Positions 1-7,555 are shown, counted from the first letter of the stretch. The stretch: DNA of 32,183 nucleotides from Nitrosopumilaceae archaeon (GCA_024644385.1 JAHELB010000015.1:1-32183); one strand, 5' to 3'. Notes: generated from the letters alone by a model not told the origin. A program made the numbers and translations.

Positions 1-72
1 AAATTTTGAAATTGAAGAGTCTTTCATTGTTCTAGTTGTTCACTATGTCTTTTTTATATTAATTGAGCCTAG

Positions 73-168
73 TTAATGTAAAATTGAGGTGTTAACGAGT
101 TTATCGACAATCAATAAAAAGGCAATCCCCCCTCCGTAGGCGTAAAAATCCAACATAACTAAAGTCAT
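73..168 (-). CDS. possible 31-aa membrane peptide (MTLVMLDFYAYGGGIAFLLIVDKLVNTSILH)
   Basis: ATG-to-TAA ORF read on the minus strand, below the ORF-track cutoff; one hydrophobic stretch. No homology evidence. Confidence 0.2.
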   Translation of the reverse strand: MTLVMLDFYAYGGGIAFLLIVDKLVNTSILH

Positions 169-217
169 AACGTGAGTTGGTATATTGGAGAATCCTTAAG
201 TTCATAAAAAAAATGAT

Positions 218-403
218 GTGGATGTGAAACTAAAAATCATTATTCCAATTTGGATCTGTCTGGAAGTTGTCGGATTTGTTATTTTTTATTTCATTTGTCC
301 AGTTTGTATGTGGTTGGTTGGAATTCCATTATTTATTATGATCAACGTTGGAGTCGTCACTGCTTTTTTTCTAATGAATAGAAATTCAAAAAATGACTCT
401 TAG
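218..403 (+). CDS. small hypothetical membrane protein, two predicted TM segments
   Basis: 61-aa ORF from the track with two hydrophobic segments. Confidence 0.4.
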   Translation: MDVKLKIIIPIWICLEVVGFVIFYFICPVCMWLVGIPLFIMINVGVVTAFFLMNRNSKNDS

Positions 404-506
404 AGGTCAGAAAAACCACTACAATGTAAAATTCCTCAAAGGCTACGGTCACTCAAATTCAGTTCAAGATTCAAAGATAATCCTAAAAAGATGTACTGTA
501 TACTAA
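393..506 (+). pseudogene. possible remnant of the N-terminus of a Cas1/casposase-like protein (MTLRGQKNHYNVKFLKGYGHSNSVQDSKIILKRCTVY*)
   Basis: 37-aa ORF read by hand; 'VKFLKGYGHSNSVQDSKIILK' resembles the N-terminal beta-strand domain of Cas1 proteins. It is truncated and followed by an unrelated ORF. Confidence 0.35.
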
Positions 507-507
507 A

Positions 508-1164
508 TTGTCTAAGGTTTGTAAATTGAATAGCGGAATTATTGTTAGTGTTATAGTTATAGCTGGATTAGCTTCGGTTGGTTTGATTGTAGGTTACCTT
601 CTTAACTCTAACACAAATAACACAGATTCCAAAGTTGTTGATGTTATCGATTTTACACAATGTCTAGATTTTGAGACAGTCCAAAAAGTAACCAAATATC
701 ACATGAAAAAGCCACCTTATTTCCTTGCTGGTTATGATTTGCAGTGTGCACAGGCAAGTCCAATTGATGCCAGACTATTCTATAATAAAACAAAAATTGA
801 TGGAAATTTATCTGAATCTAAAATAATTCAACAAGGTGGAATTTTAATCAGTTCTTCTTTAAGTGATGAAACAACAGATCCTGCATATCACCAAAGAAAC
901 ATTACCAATTCAATGATTAAATCTCATGAACAAATCGGCCCTGAATTTTCAAGGATCTCCTCAATTAATGGAAACATTGCATTAGTGAGGGAAATGTGTG
1001 ATTCATGTGGTAATTTTACTGCCAATTATTCTGATGGATCCACAGTTTCTATAGGAGTCCCGGCGCCTTCGTGGATATTCTTTTATGATGAAGACGTGTT
1101 GTACTCTATTGAAGGATATATTCCCTCTATTGATCTTGAACAAATAGCTAAATCCATGAATTGA
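508..1164 (+). CDS. hypothetical protein with an N-terminal TM anchor
   Basis: 218-aa ORF, TTG start, N-terminal hydrophobic helix, extracytoplasmic-like remainder with several Cys (CDSC). Confidence 0.6.
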   Translation: MSKVCKLNSGIIVSVIVIAGLASVGLIVGYLLNSNTNNTDSKVVDVIDFTQCLDFETVQKVTKYHMKKPPYFLAGYDLQCAQASPIDARLFYNKTKIDGNLSESKIIQQGGILISSSLSDETTDPAYHQRNITNSMIKSHEQIGPEFSRISSINGNIALVREMCDSCGNFTANYSDGSTVSIGVPAPSWIFFYDEDVLYSIEGYIPSIDLEQIAKSMN

Positions 1165-1168
1165 TTTC

Positions 1169-1184
1169 TTGAAAATAATTTCAA
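1169..1184 (+). terminator. possible hairpin TTGAAA-ATAA-TTTCAA downstream of the 508-1164 ORF
   Basis: Perfect 6-bp inverted repeat with a 4-nt loop, 5 nt after the stop codon. Confidence 0.3.
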
Positions 1185-1209
1185 ATCTAAGACAAGAATT
1201 TTCAACTCT

Positions 1210-1236
1210 CATCCTTCCCAAAAAATAATTTCAAAT
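1210..1236 (-). repeat. direct repeat copy 1: CATCCTTCCCAAAAAATAATTTCAAAT
   Basis: Near-identical copies at 1665-1690 and 1913-1939; lies 8 nt 3' of the VOC gene stop. Confidence 0.85.
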
Positions 1237-1243
1237 CACAATT

Positions 1244-1627
1244 TTACTGTTCCATGATTTGGATGAGATTACCACAAGTATCATCAAAGACAGCTATAAT
1301 TACTTGATCCATTTTTGTTGGCTCCATAGTAAACCTCACACCTAATTCCTTTAATTTTTCATATTCTTTATGAATATCCTCAACACCAAAAGATGTAATA
1401 GGAATCCCTTGTTCAAATAATCCCTTCTGATATGTCATCGCTATTGGATTATTGTTTGGTTCAAGTGAAAGCTCGGTTCCATTGGGATCATTAGGAGAAA
1501 CAACAGTAAGCCATTTGAACTCCCCTACAGGGTTGTCATGTTTTTTTATAAAACCAAGCTTTTCAGTATAGAATTTTATCGCCTTGTCTTGATCTTGTAC
1601 AAATATACTGTAAAGATTGATTTTCAT
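1244..1627 (-). CDS. VOC-superfamily (glyoxalase/bleomycin resistance/dioxygenase-like) protein
   Basis: MKINLYSIFVQDQDKAIKFYTEKLGF...GNLIQIMEQ is typical of the VOC fold. ATG at 1627 preferred over the longer ORF starting at 1651. Confidence 0.8.
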   Translation of the reverse strand: MKINLYSIFVQDQDKAIKFYTEKLGFIKKHDNPVGEFKWLTVVSPNDPNGTELSLEPNNNPIAMTYQKGLFEQGIPITSFGVEDIHKEYEKLKELGVRFTMEPTKMDQVIIAVFDDTCGNLIQIMEQ

Positions 1628-1664
1628 AGAATTTCGAATAATTATCAACAATTTAAAGGAATTT

Positions 1665-1690
1665 CATCATTCCCAAAAAATAATTTCAAA
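1665..1690 (-). repeat. direct repeat copy 2: CATCATTCCCAAAAAATAATTTCAAA
   Basis: One mismatch to copies 1 and 3 over 26 nt; 19 nt 3' of the small zinc-ribbon ORF. Confidence 0.85.
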
Positions 1691-1708
1691 AACAAAAAGA
1701 AAAGAGTT

Positions 1709-1858
1709 TTAATTGACTTTTGTTTTTTGCATGCCCCACTTTGAGGCAAATTCTTCTTTGGTAAGTTTGATTAAAGATTTACACTTTAGACATCTACGTG
1801 TTTTATTGGTCTTAGAATATCTCCAAAGATGAGCTTCACTTTTTTGATGACAGTTCAT
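1709..1858 (-). CDS. 49-aa putative zinc-ribbon protein (MNCHQKSEAHLWRYSKTNKTRRCLKCKSLIKLTKEEFASKWGMQKTKVN)
   Basis: ATG-to-TAA ORF read on the minus strand, below the ORF-track cutoff; CH...CxxC ligand pattern. Confidence 0.5.
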   Translation of the reverse strand: MNCHQKSEAHLWRYSKTNKTRRCLKCKSLIKLTKEEFASKWGMQKTKVN

Positions 1859-1867
1859 GTTTACCTG

Positions 1868-1888
1868 TATTTGTACCTCTATTTGTAC
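1868..1888. promoter_or_regulatory. tandem TATTTGTAC motifs (1868-1876, 1880-1888), 12-bp period, upstream of the zinc-ribbon ORF
   Basis: Exact 9-bp direct repeat; an inverted GTACAA occurs at 1903-1908. Confidence 0.3.
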
Positions 1889-1912
1889 TGGCTGTTAATT
1901 TAGTACAATTTC

Positions 1913-1939
1913 CATCCTTCCCAAAAAATAATTTCAAAT
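1913..1939 (-). repeat. direct repeat copy 3: CATCCTTCCCAAAAAATAATTTCAAAT
   Basis: Identical to copy 1 over 27 nt; 20 nt 3' of the 1959-2084 ORF. Confidence 0.85.
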
Positions 1940-1958
1940 TAATCAAAATTACCGAATC

Positions 1959-2084
1959 TTATTCAAACCATTTGAAGAGAATAATCAGAGAGAAAATCCC
2001 TAAAATTAAAGGAACCATAAACCAGGGTAAATTCTTTGGTTTCCCTGATGAAAACATAGAGTCCTTGGAAGTTTTTGGGTTCAC
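1959..2084 (-). CDS. 41-aa putative single-TM peptide (MNPKTSKDSMFSSGKPKNLPWFMVPLILGIFSLIILFKWFE), or the C-terminal remnant of an exported protein
   Basis: GTG-initiated ORF on the minus strand; strongly hydrophobic C-terminal helix like the C-terminal anchors of archaeal surface proteins. Confidence 0.35.
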   Translation of the reverse strand: MNPKTSKDSMFSSGKPKNLPWFMVPLILGIFSLIILFKWFE

Positions 2085-2191
2085 GATAATATTTAGGTGG
2101 AATAATTAATAATGATTTTTACAGGCATGAGGGTTGCAAATTACATAGATTCTTTTTAATTATCTTGCTCCAAAATTATTTTTTAAAAAAA

Positions 2192-3286
2192 TTATTTTAA
2201 AATCCTCAATAGCTTATCATCTGTTTTATCTGGGAAGCCTTTTCCATCGGTATTAGATGTAATAACATAAAGATCCCCCTCAGGAACCTGTATCACATCG
2301 CGAATTCGACCCACTCCACTTAAAATGCTTTTTTGAGATTGTAATCCCTCCTCTGGATCCAGTTGATAAAGATTTGAAGCTCTCAGAGAGGTCATTACAA
2401 ATGTATTTTCAAGGTCGATGGTCTCTCCATAGTAAAAGAGAATTCCTCCTGGTTCTATTCCCGGATCATAGCACATAATTGCCCCTTCATATTTTTCATT
2501 TCCTGTACATTCTTTTTCCGGCCAACCATAATTTTTCCCTGGTTGAATTTGGTTAATTTCATCATTTTTTTCAGGTCCTAGGTCAATTGCATACATATTG
2601 CCAGTTTTATCCCAAGTTATTCCTTGAGGACTTCTAAAGCCTAAGGAGAATACTGGTGAGTTTGGATATGGATTGTCCTCAGGAATAGAACCATCATCAT
2701 TTATCCTTAAGATTTTTCCAGCTAATGAATCCAAATCCTGAGGGAGGTGAGAAGAGTCAGAGACCGTACCTGTTCCGACATATAATTTTCCATCTGGACC
2801 AAATTTTAAAAATCCTCCATTTGTAAATACCGAACCTGGGATTTTATCAAAAATAGTTAATGCGTCCTTTAGTTTGTTATTGGACTCTGTGATTCTGAGA
2901 ATCTTGTTCCACAAAACTTGGTCTTCTTCATATGTTAAAAAAACATAGAGAAAATGGTTATTTACAAAGTCAGGATGAGTTGTAATTCCTAGTAGACCAC
3001 CATCAAAAACATTTGCAGGACGTAAAGTTGCCAGGGGTTGGTCTAGTAATTTATTATCCTCTATTACTCTAATTCGCCCTTGTTTTTCAGTAACAAAAAT
3101 TTTATCTTCAGCAAACGCGATTGAACGTGGCTTTTCAAGGTTTTCTGCCAGGATTTCTACGGAGGTATTTTCTAATTTCTCTGATGGAAGATCTGGAAGA
3201 GGAATAGGATCGTTTGGAGATGTCAAGACCATAATAGAAAATGCAATTGCCCCTACAATACCCGCAATTCTTAGTCTCTTATCCAC
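2192..3286 (-). CDS. PQQ-dependent sugar dehydrogenase family (glucose/sorbosone dehydrogenase), exported
   Basis: N-terminal signal/TM; LEKPRSIAFAEDKIFVTEKQGRIRV, GPDGKLYVGTG, GFRSPQGITWD, GKNYGWP motifs. Confidence 0.85.
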   Translation of the reverse strand: MDKRLRIAGIVGAIAFSIMVLTSPNDPIPLPDLPSEKLENTSVEILAENLEKPRSIAFAEDKIFVTEKQGRIRVIEDNKLLDQPLATLRPANVFDGGLLGITTHPDFVNNHFLYVFLTYEEDQVLWNKILRITESNNKLKDALTIFDKIPGSVFTNGGFLKFGPDGKLYVGTGTVSDSSHLPQDLDSLAGKILRINDDGSIPEDNPYPNSPVFSLGFRSPQGITWDKTGNMYAIDLGPEKNDEINQIQPGKNYGWPEKECTGNEKYEGAIMCYDPGIEPGGILFYYGETIDLENTFVMTSLRASNLYQLDPEEGLQSQKSILSGVGRIRDVIQVPEGDLYVITSNTDGKGFPDKTDDKLLRILK

Positions 3287-3338
3287 AAAGGATTAATTTT
3301 TTCAAATGCTATTAATTACTTTCAAAATTTGATAACGC

Positions 3339-3346
3339 GTATATAC
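3339..3346 (+). promoter_or_regulatory. TATA box for the initiator tRNA gene
   Basis: GTATATAC centred about 26 nt upstream of the tRNA 5' end. Confidence 0.6.
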
Positions 3347-3368
3347 GGCACATTTTCAATTACGAATC

Positions 3369-3458
3369 AGCGGGGTGGGGAAGTCAGACTAATTAGGGCT
3401 AAGTCATCCCGGCGGGCTCATAACCCGCAAATCAGTAGTTCAAATCTACTCCCCGCTA
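3369..3458 (+). tRNA. initiator tRNA-Met (CAT) with a 15-nt intron at 3388-3402 in the D-loop
   Basis: AGCGGGG/CCCCGCT acceptor (A1-T72), anticodon arm GCGGG-CTCATAA-CCCGC with the GGG/CCC initiator hallmark, T arm AGTAG-TTCAAAT-CTACT. The unspliced D-loop is 27 nt; removing 3388-3402 restores A14, G15, G18, G19 and A21. CCA is not encoded. Confidence 0.93.
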
Positions 3459-3459
3459 C

Positions 3460-4788
3460 TTAATTTTCATATATAGAAAACCAAGAAGCTGAGTCATCAA
3501 ATTTAGATCTTTTATTTATTTTTCCAATTCTGGTCAGCGGTCTACTAAGATGTCTATGGGCAGAAACCTCTGGAAGGTAAAGTTGTTTATTGATTTTTCT
3601 AGGGATTTCCAATATGGTTTTATTTTTTGAGGTTTTTCCACATTTTACGCACTGATATCCTTGATTTTGTCCTTTTGATTTCATTGATTTTTTGCATCTT
3701 CTGCATATGGGATTTGTTTCCATTACATTTTTTTTAAGATCAACAATGTCAATAAATTCCAGATTCAAAATCCTGGGATGAGTTTTTGAGGCTTTTCTTA
3801 TTCCTCCTCCTACACAAAGCTTGTCTCCTTCGATTAGACCTAATGCAATGGATGAAATTCCTGTTGGTTTGTAAACGGCACATCGTAATTCATCACCATT
3901 ACAATTTATTGAGAAAAAAACATGACCCCCTTTTTCTATTTTAGGATTACTTGAAACAATTCCAGTTATTACCCCTGAGGCATATGGTTTCAATGTCGTT
4001 TTGGTAAAGGTGTTTTTTAGATGATCCCCAGTTCCTTGGTTTGATTTGAAGATCAAGTGACCCGCTAATCTTTCTTTGGTTTCCAAAATTTTTGTTGCCA
4101 TCAGCAAGGATTCCACTTTTTCACCACGAATTCCATAAAATACAGGATCAGGACCATGTGGAGTAATTAATACTCTAGATTTTTTTTTATCAAAACTATT
4201 GAAAGTGTAAGGATATGTTCTTTCTTGCATAGTTTTCACACTTTTAGAAGAAATTTTCCTCTTCTGTCCAAAATTTGAAGGTCTTCTGTAACTCAATAAT
4301 TCAAGAGTATGATCAACGAAATGATATCCAATGGCTCCAATAGCCCCAACTAGGCCTTGTCCATTTCCCTTGTAAAATATTTCCAAATTATTTTTTGAAG
4401 CAAATTTTTTTGCCTGACTTCTATTAATTAGCTGCCATAATGCCAATTCACTAAATTCTGTAAATTGAGAAGGGATTGTATTGTTTTCATAAAAGACCAA
4501 TCCAGGGTTGGCACCATTTTGGGTATCAGAGTATTTAGAAATAAAATTTTTAATTTTATTTTTAATTTTAGAAGGATATTTTGTCCTAATCTTAAAAGAA
4601 ACCGCTCCGTTTCCGCGTGTTTTCCAAGGGATGTTTGGATTAAATCTAATTAACCTTGGAAAATCTAAAAATTCTAAATCTTGTTTTTTTAAATAATCAA
4701 CAATTTTGTAGGCCAAGAACGTAGTACACATACCCTTTGGAGAATCAGTATCATCAAAACCAACATGGAGTATACAGGATTTATCCAT
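3460..4788 (-). CDS. tiaS: tRNA(Ile2) 2-agmatinylcytidine synthetase TiaS
   Basis: HVGFDDTDSPKGMCTTFLAYKIVDYL N-terminus, C-terminal OB-like region and CRRCKK...CVKCGK zinc ribbon. ATG at 4788 preferred over TTG at 4812. Confidence 0.9.
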   Translation of the reverse strand: MDKSCILHVGFDDTDSPKGMCTTFLAYKIVDYLKKQDLEFLDFPRLIRFNPNIPWKTRGNGAVSFKIRTKYPSKIKNKIKNFISKYSDTQNGANPGLVFYENNTIPSQFTEFSELALWQLINRSQAKKFASKNNLEIFYKGNGQGLVGAIGAIGYHFVDHTLELLSYRRPSNFGQKRKISSKSVKTMQERTYPYTFNSFDKKKSRVLITPHGPDPVFYGIRGEKVESLLMATKILETKERLAGHLIFKSNQGTGDHLKNTFTKTTLKPYASGVITGIVSSNPKIEKGGHVFFSINCNGDELRCAVYKPTGISSIALGLIEGDKLCVGGGIRKASKTHPRILNLEFIDIVDLKKNVMETNPICRRCKKSMKSKGQNQGYQCVKCGKTSKNKTILEIPRKINKQLYLPEVSAHRHLSRPLTRIGKINKRSKFDDSASWFSIYEN

Positions 4789-4871
4789 TGTTTTGGTATT
4801 CACTTTCAGCAATTTTTAGTTGTCGAGTTTTACAGTTGGTTTAAATTAAAATCTCTTTATTTGTAGTTGAA

Positions 4872-5867
4872 ATGATCGTAGTAGATAAGGAAAGAATTTT
4901 CAAAGAGATTCAATCTAAACAACCAGCCTCAGTTTCTTTAAATGGGCCTGATGGAATTCTGCCTCAGGTTCAGGAAGCAGCTATGGATATTACAAAAAAA
5001 TTTGGAATTCCGGCATATGTTTTAGCTGATACTACTTGGGGTACTTGTGATTTGAATTCAAATGCTGGAAAAATTTTAGGAACTGGAATTCAATTTAATA
5101 TCGGTCACACAATCAACACGGAATCTATTGAAAAAAACGTGGTTTTAATTGATGCATTTGATGATATTAATTTTGATAGAGTTGCAAGAAAGTCTTGTGA
5201 AATTTTATCTGGTAAAACAGTATCCCTGGTTACCGACAGTCAACATCTTCATCAAATGGAAAATGTAAAAAATATTTTATCGAATAATGGCATTAATGTA
5301 AAAATCGGTAAAGGCGGAGGGCAATTAAATGATGGGCAAGTGTTTGGATGTGAATTTTATCCTGCCACAAAACTCAAAGAGGAAGTAGATGCCTATGTAT
5401 TTTTAGGGCAAAGTAATTTTCACGCAGCTGGAATTGCGTTATCTACCAATATGCCAACTTATGTTCTAGATCCATATTTCAATGAAGTAAGAGAAGTAAC
5501 AGAGTTTGCTCAAAAATTAAAAAAAAAGGCAACTCTTGCAATTTACAAAGCTGCAGAGGCAAAATCGTTTGGAATAATTGTTGGGCTAAAAGAAGGACAA
5601 CTATCCAAGCTATTTGCATTAAAATTTAAAAAAGAATTAGAAAAAGAGGGTAAAACCGTTCAATTATTTGCCTTAACTGATATTACTGGGGAACGATTAA
5701 ACAATCTAAAAGGAATAGATGCTTTCATTCAGGTCGCGTGTCCTAGAATATCAACGGATAATCAATTTGATAAACCTGTTTTATCTTCCCCACAAGCCAA
5801 TGCTTTATTGAAACTCTTAAGAAATGAAAACATTGAAGAGTATTTTGAACTTCCCCACTGGTTGTAA
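4872..5867 (+). CDS. dph2: diphthamide biosynthesis enzyme Dph2 (archaeal Dph1/Dph2 family)
   Basis: Three conserved cysteine contexts (WGTCDLN, VFGCEFYPA, VACPRIS) and GQSNFHAAGIAL...YVLDPYFNEV. Confidence 0.9.
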   Translation: MIVVDKERIFKEIQSKQPASVSLNGPDGILPQVQEAAMDITKKFGIPAYVLADTTWGTCDLNSNAGKILGTGIQFNIGHTINTESIEKNVVLIDAFDDINFDRVARKSCEILSGKTVSLVTDSQHLHQMENVKNILSNNGINVKIGKGGGQLNDGQVFGCEFYPATKLKEEVDAYVFLGQSNFHAAGIALSTNMPTYVLDPYFNEVREVTEFAQKLKKKATLAIYKAAEAKSFGIIVGLKEGQLSKLFALKFKKELEKEGKTVQLFALTDITGERLNNLKGIDAFIQVACPRISTDNQFDKPVLSSPQANALLKLLRNENIEEYFELPHWL

Positions 5868-5869
5868 AA

Positions 5870-6472
5870 TTAGGATATTAGGTTTTGAAATCTTTGATTG
5901 GCATTTAGCTTTTCAAAAAATTTAGTTTTTTTTGCTTTAATTTTATATTGAATTCCTTGCGATATGGAATTTTCTAAATTATCTAACGCCTCATCAAATT
6001 TATGTAACATAGCAAGATTACAAGATTTATCAAAAAGAACATCTCCGTTATTAGGGTAATCCTTTAAAATTTTGTTACAACAAATAATTGATTCTTTAAA
6101 TTTTTTCATGGAAAGTAAAATTCGTTCTTTATGATATAATACAATTTTGTAATCTGGATTAGATTCCAAAATATCTTCACAAGTAGCTAAAGCATCAAGA
6201 AGGTTACCTTTTTTTCTTAAAGAAGATAATTTATTGACTAGTAAAGGCAGATCATTTGGATTTAATTCCAAGGCGGTATTATAGCACTGTAAAGCAGAGT
6301 CATAATCTTTCAATTTACTCAATGCGTATCCTTTATTGTTTAGGCAACCTAAATGGTTTTGATTTTCTTCGAGAATTTTGTCATAATAAGATATAGCTTC
6401 TTGAAATTTGCCTAGTAAAAATAATCTATTTGCCTCATCCAAAATTGAATTGATTCGTGGGTTGGATGTCAT
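5870..6472 (-). CDS. TPR-repeat protein
   Basis: Repeated TPR-like 34-residue units (GKFQEAISYYDKILEENQNHLGCLNNKGYALSKLKDYDSALQCYNTALELNPND). Confidence 0.85.
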   Translation of the reverse strand: MTSNPRINSILDEANRLFLLGKFQEAISYYDKILEENQNHLGCLNNKGYALSKLKDYDSALQCYNTALELNPNDLPLLVNKLSSLRKKGNLLDALATCEDILESNPDYKIVLYHKERILLSMKKFKESIICCNKILKDYPNNGDVLFDKSCNLAMLHKFDEALDNLENSISQGIQYKIKAKKTKFFEKLNANQRFQNLIS

Positions 6473-6484
6473 GATCCAAGGGGT

Positions 6485-7555
6485 TTATGGTTTCATTAAG
6501 ATTTTTCCAAAAAGACCTTTACCTTTTAGCATCCTTGTATGGGCTTCAGCGGCTTGTTCTAAGGGGAATACTGAATCAATTATTGATTTTATTTTTCCCT
6601 GAGACATCCAATACAAACCTTGTTCTAATTCGGTTCTAGTTCCTTGTGTTGAGCCTAAAATATTAATTCCTTTAAAGAAAATATGCCGTAAATCTGTTTT
6701 TGCATCATATCCAGTAGTTGCACCTGTTGTTACGATAGTTGAGCCATATTTTAGCAAAGTCAATTCTTTGTTCCAGTGTTCTCCTCCAATATGCTCAAAA
6801 ATTACGTCAACTCCTGGTATATCTCCAAATGGTTTTGTAATTTTTTTTGCAATTTCACGCACCTCTTTATACCAATTTTCTTTTCTATGATCCACTGCAT
6901 AATCTGCTCCTAATTCTAATAATTTTTCTAGTTTTTCTGGACTTGCAGTTGCAATTACAGTACAACCAAATAATTTGGCTATCTGTATTCCATAGGTTCC
7001 TACACCTGAACTTCCTCCCATTACTAAAACTAACTGTCCAGGTTGAATTTTTGCTCTACCAACTAACATATGCCAAGATGTTAGTAAAGTCATAGATGCG
7101 GCAGCAGCTTCATCATACGTTACATTTTCAGGAATTTTTACCACGTTAACTTCTGGAAGATGTGCTAATTCACAATAACCTCCCCAAAGAGGACCAGTTT
7201 CAAATCCCCAAATCTTTCTTTTTTTACAATCATATTCTCGTCCACTAGTACAAGATTTACAAATGCGACAAGACATGTTCCCATGAGATACAATTCTATC
7301 ACCGATTTTGATATTTTTTACATTCTCTCCAATAGCAACTACTTGACCAGCTGCATCTGTCCCAGATATGTGAGGAAGAGGGATGGCAAGAGGCTTTCCT
7401 CTCATTCCCCAAATATCATCATAGTTTAAGGCTGCGGCCTTTACTTGAAAAACGACCTCATTGGCTCGAGGTTTTGGTTCGGGAATATCTTTGATTTTTA
7501 AAATTTTAGAAAAATCATCATCATCAGTATACCTGTCATATACCAGTGCTTTCAT
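6485..7555 (-). CDS. zinc-binding alcohol dehydrogenase / enoyl reductase-like MDR protein (paralog 1)
   Basis: GroES-like domain with CRICKSCTSGREYDC, Rossmann GGSSGVGTYGIQIAKLFG; close paralog of 30179-31258. Confidence 0.9.
   Translation of the reverse strand: MKALVYDRYTDDDDFSKILKIKDIPEPKPRANEVVFQVKAAALNYDDIWGMRGKPLAIPLPHISGTDAAGQVVAIGENVKNIKIGDRIVSHGNMSCRICKSCTSGREYDCKKRKIWGFETGPLWGGYCELAHLPEVNVVKIPENVTYDEAAAASMTLLTSWHMLVGRAKIQPGQLVLVMGGSSGVGTYGIQIAKLFGCTVIATASPEKLEKLLELGADYAVDHRKENWYKEVREIAKKITKPFGDIPGVDVIFEHIGGEHWNKELTLLKYGSTIVTTGATTGYDAKTDLRHIFFKGINILGSTQGTRTELEQGLYWMSQGKIKSIIDSVFPLEQAAEAHTRMLKGKGLFGKILMKP

Noticed and set aside
1003-1221. 72-aa minus-strand ORF
   Set aside because: Mostly antisense to the 508-1164 ORF; Arg/Ile-rich shadow composition.
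1210-1939. CRISPR array interpretation of the 26-bp repeats
   Set aside because: Spacing (455 and 248 bp) is far too large and irregular, and the intervals contain ORFs.
2172-2198. Near-palindromic AAAATTATTTTTTAAAAAAATTATTTT at the sugar dehydrogenase stop
   Set aside because: Imperfect, pure A/T low complexity; could be a terminator, but such sequence is common in this AT-rich genome.
3369-3458. tRNA-Ile2(CAU), substrate of the adjacent TiaS
   Set aside because: A1-T72 and the GGG/CCC anticodon stem base pairs are initiator tRNA-Met hallmarks.
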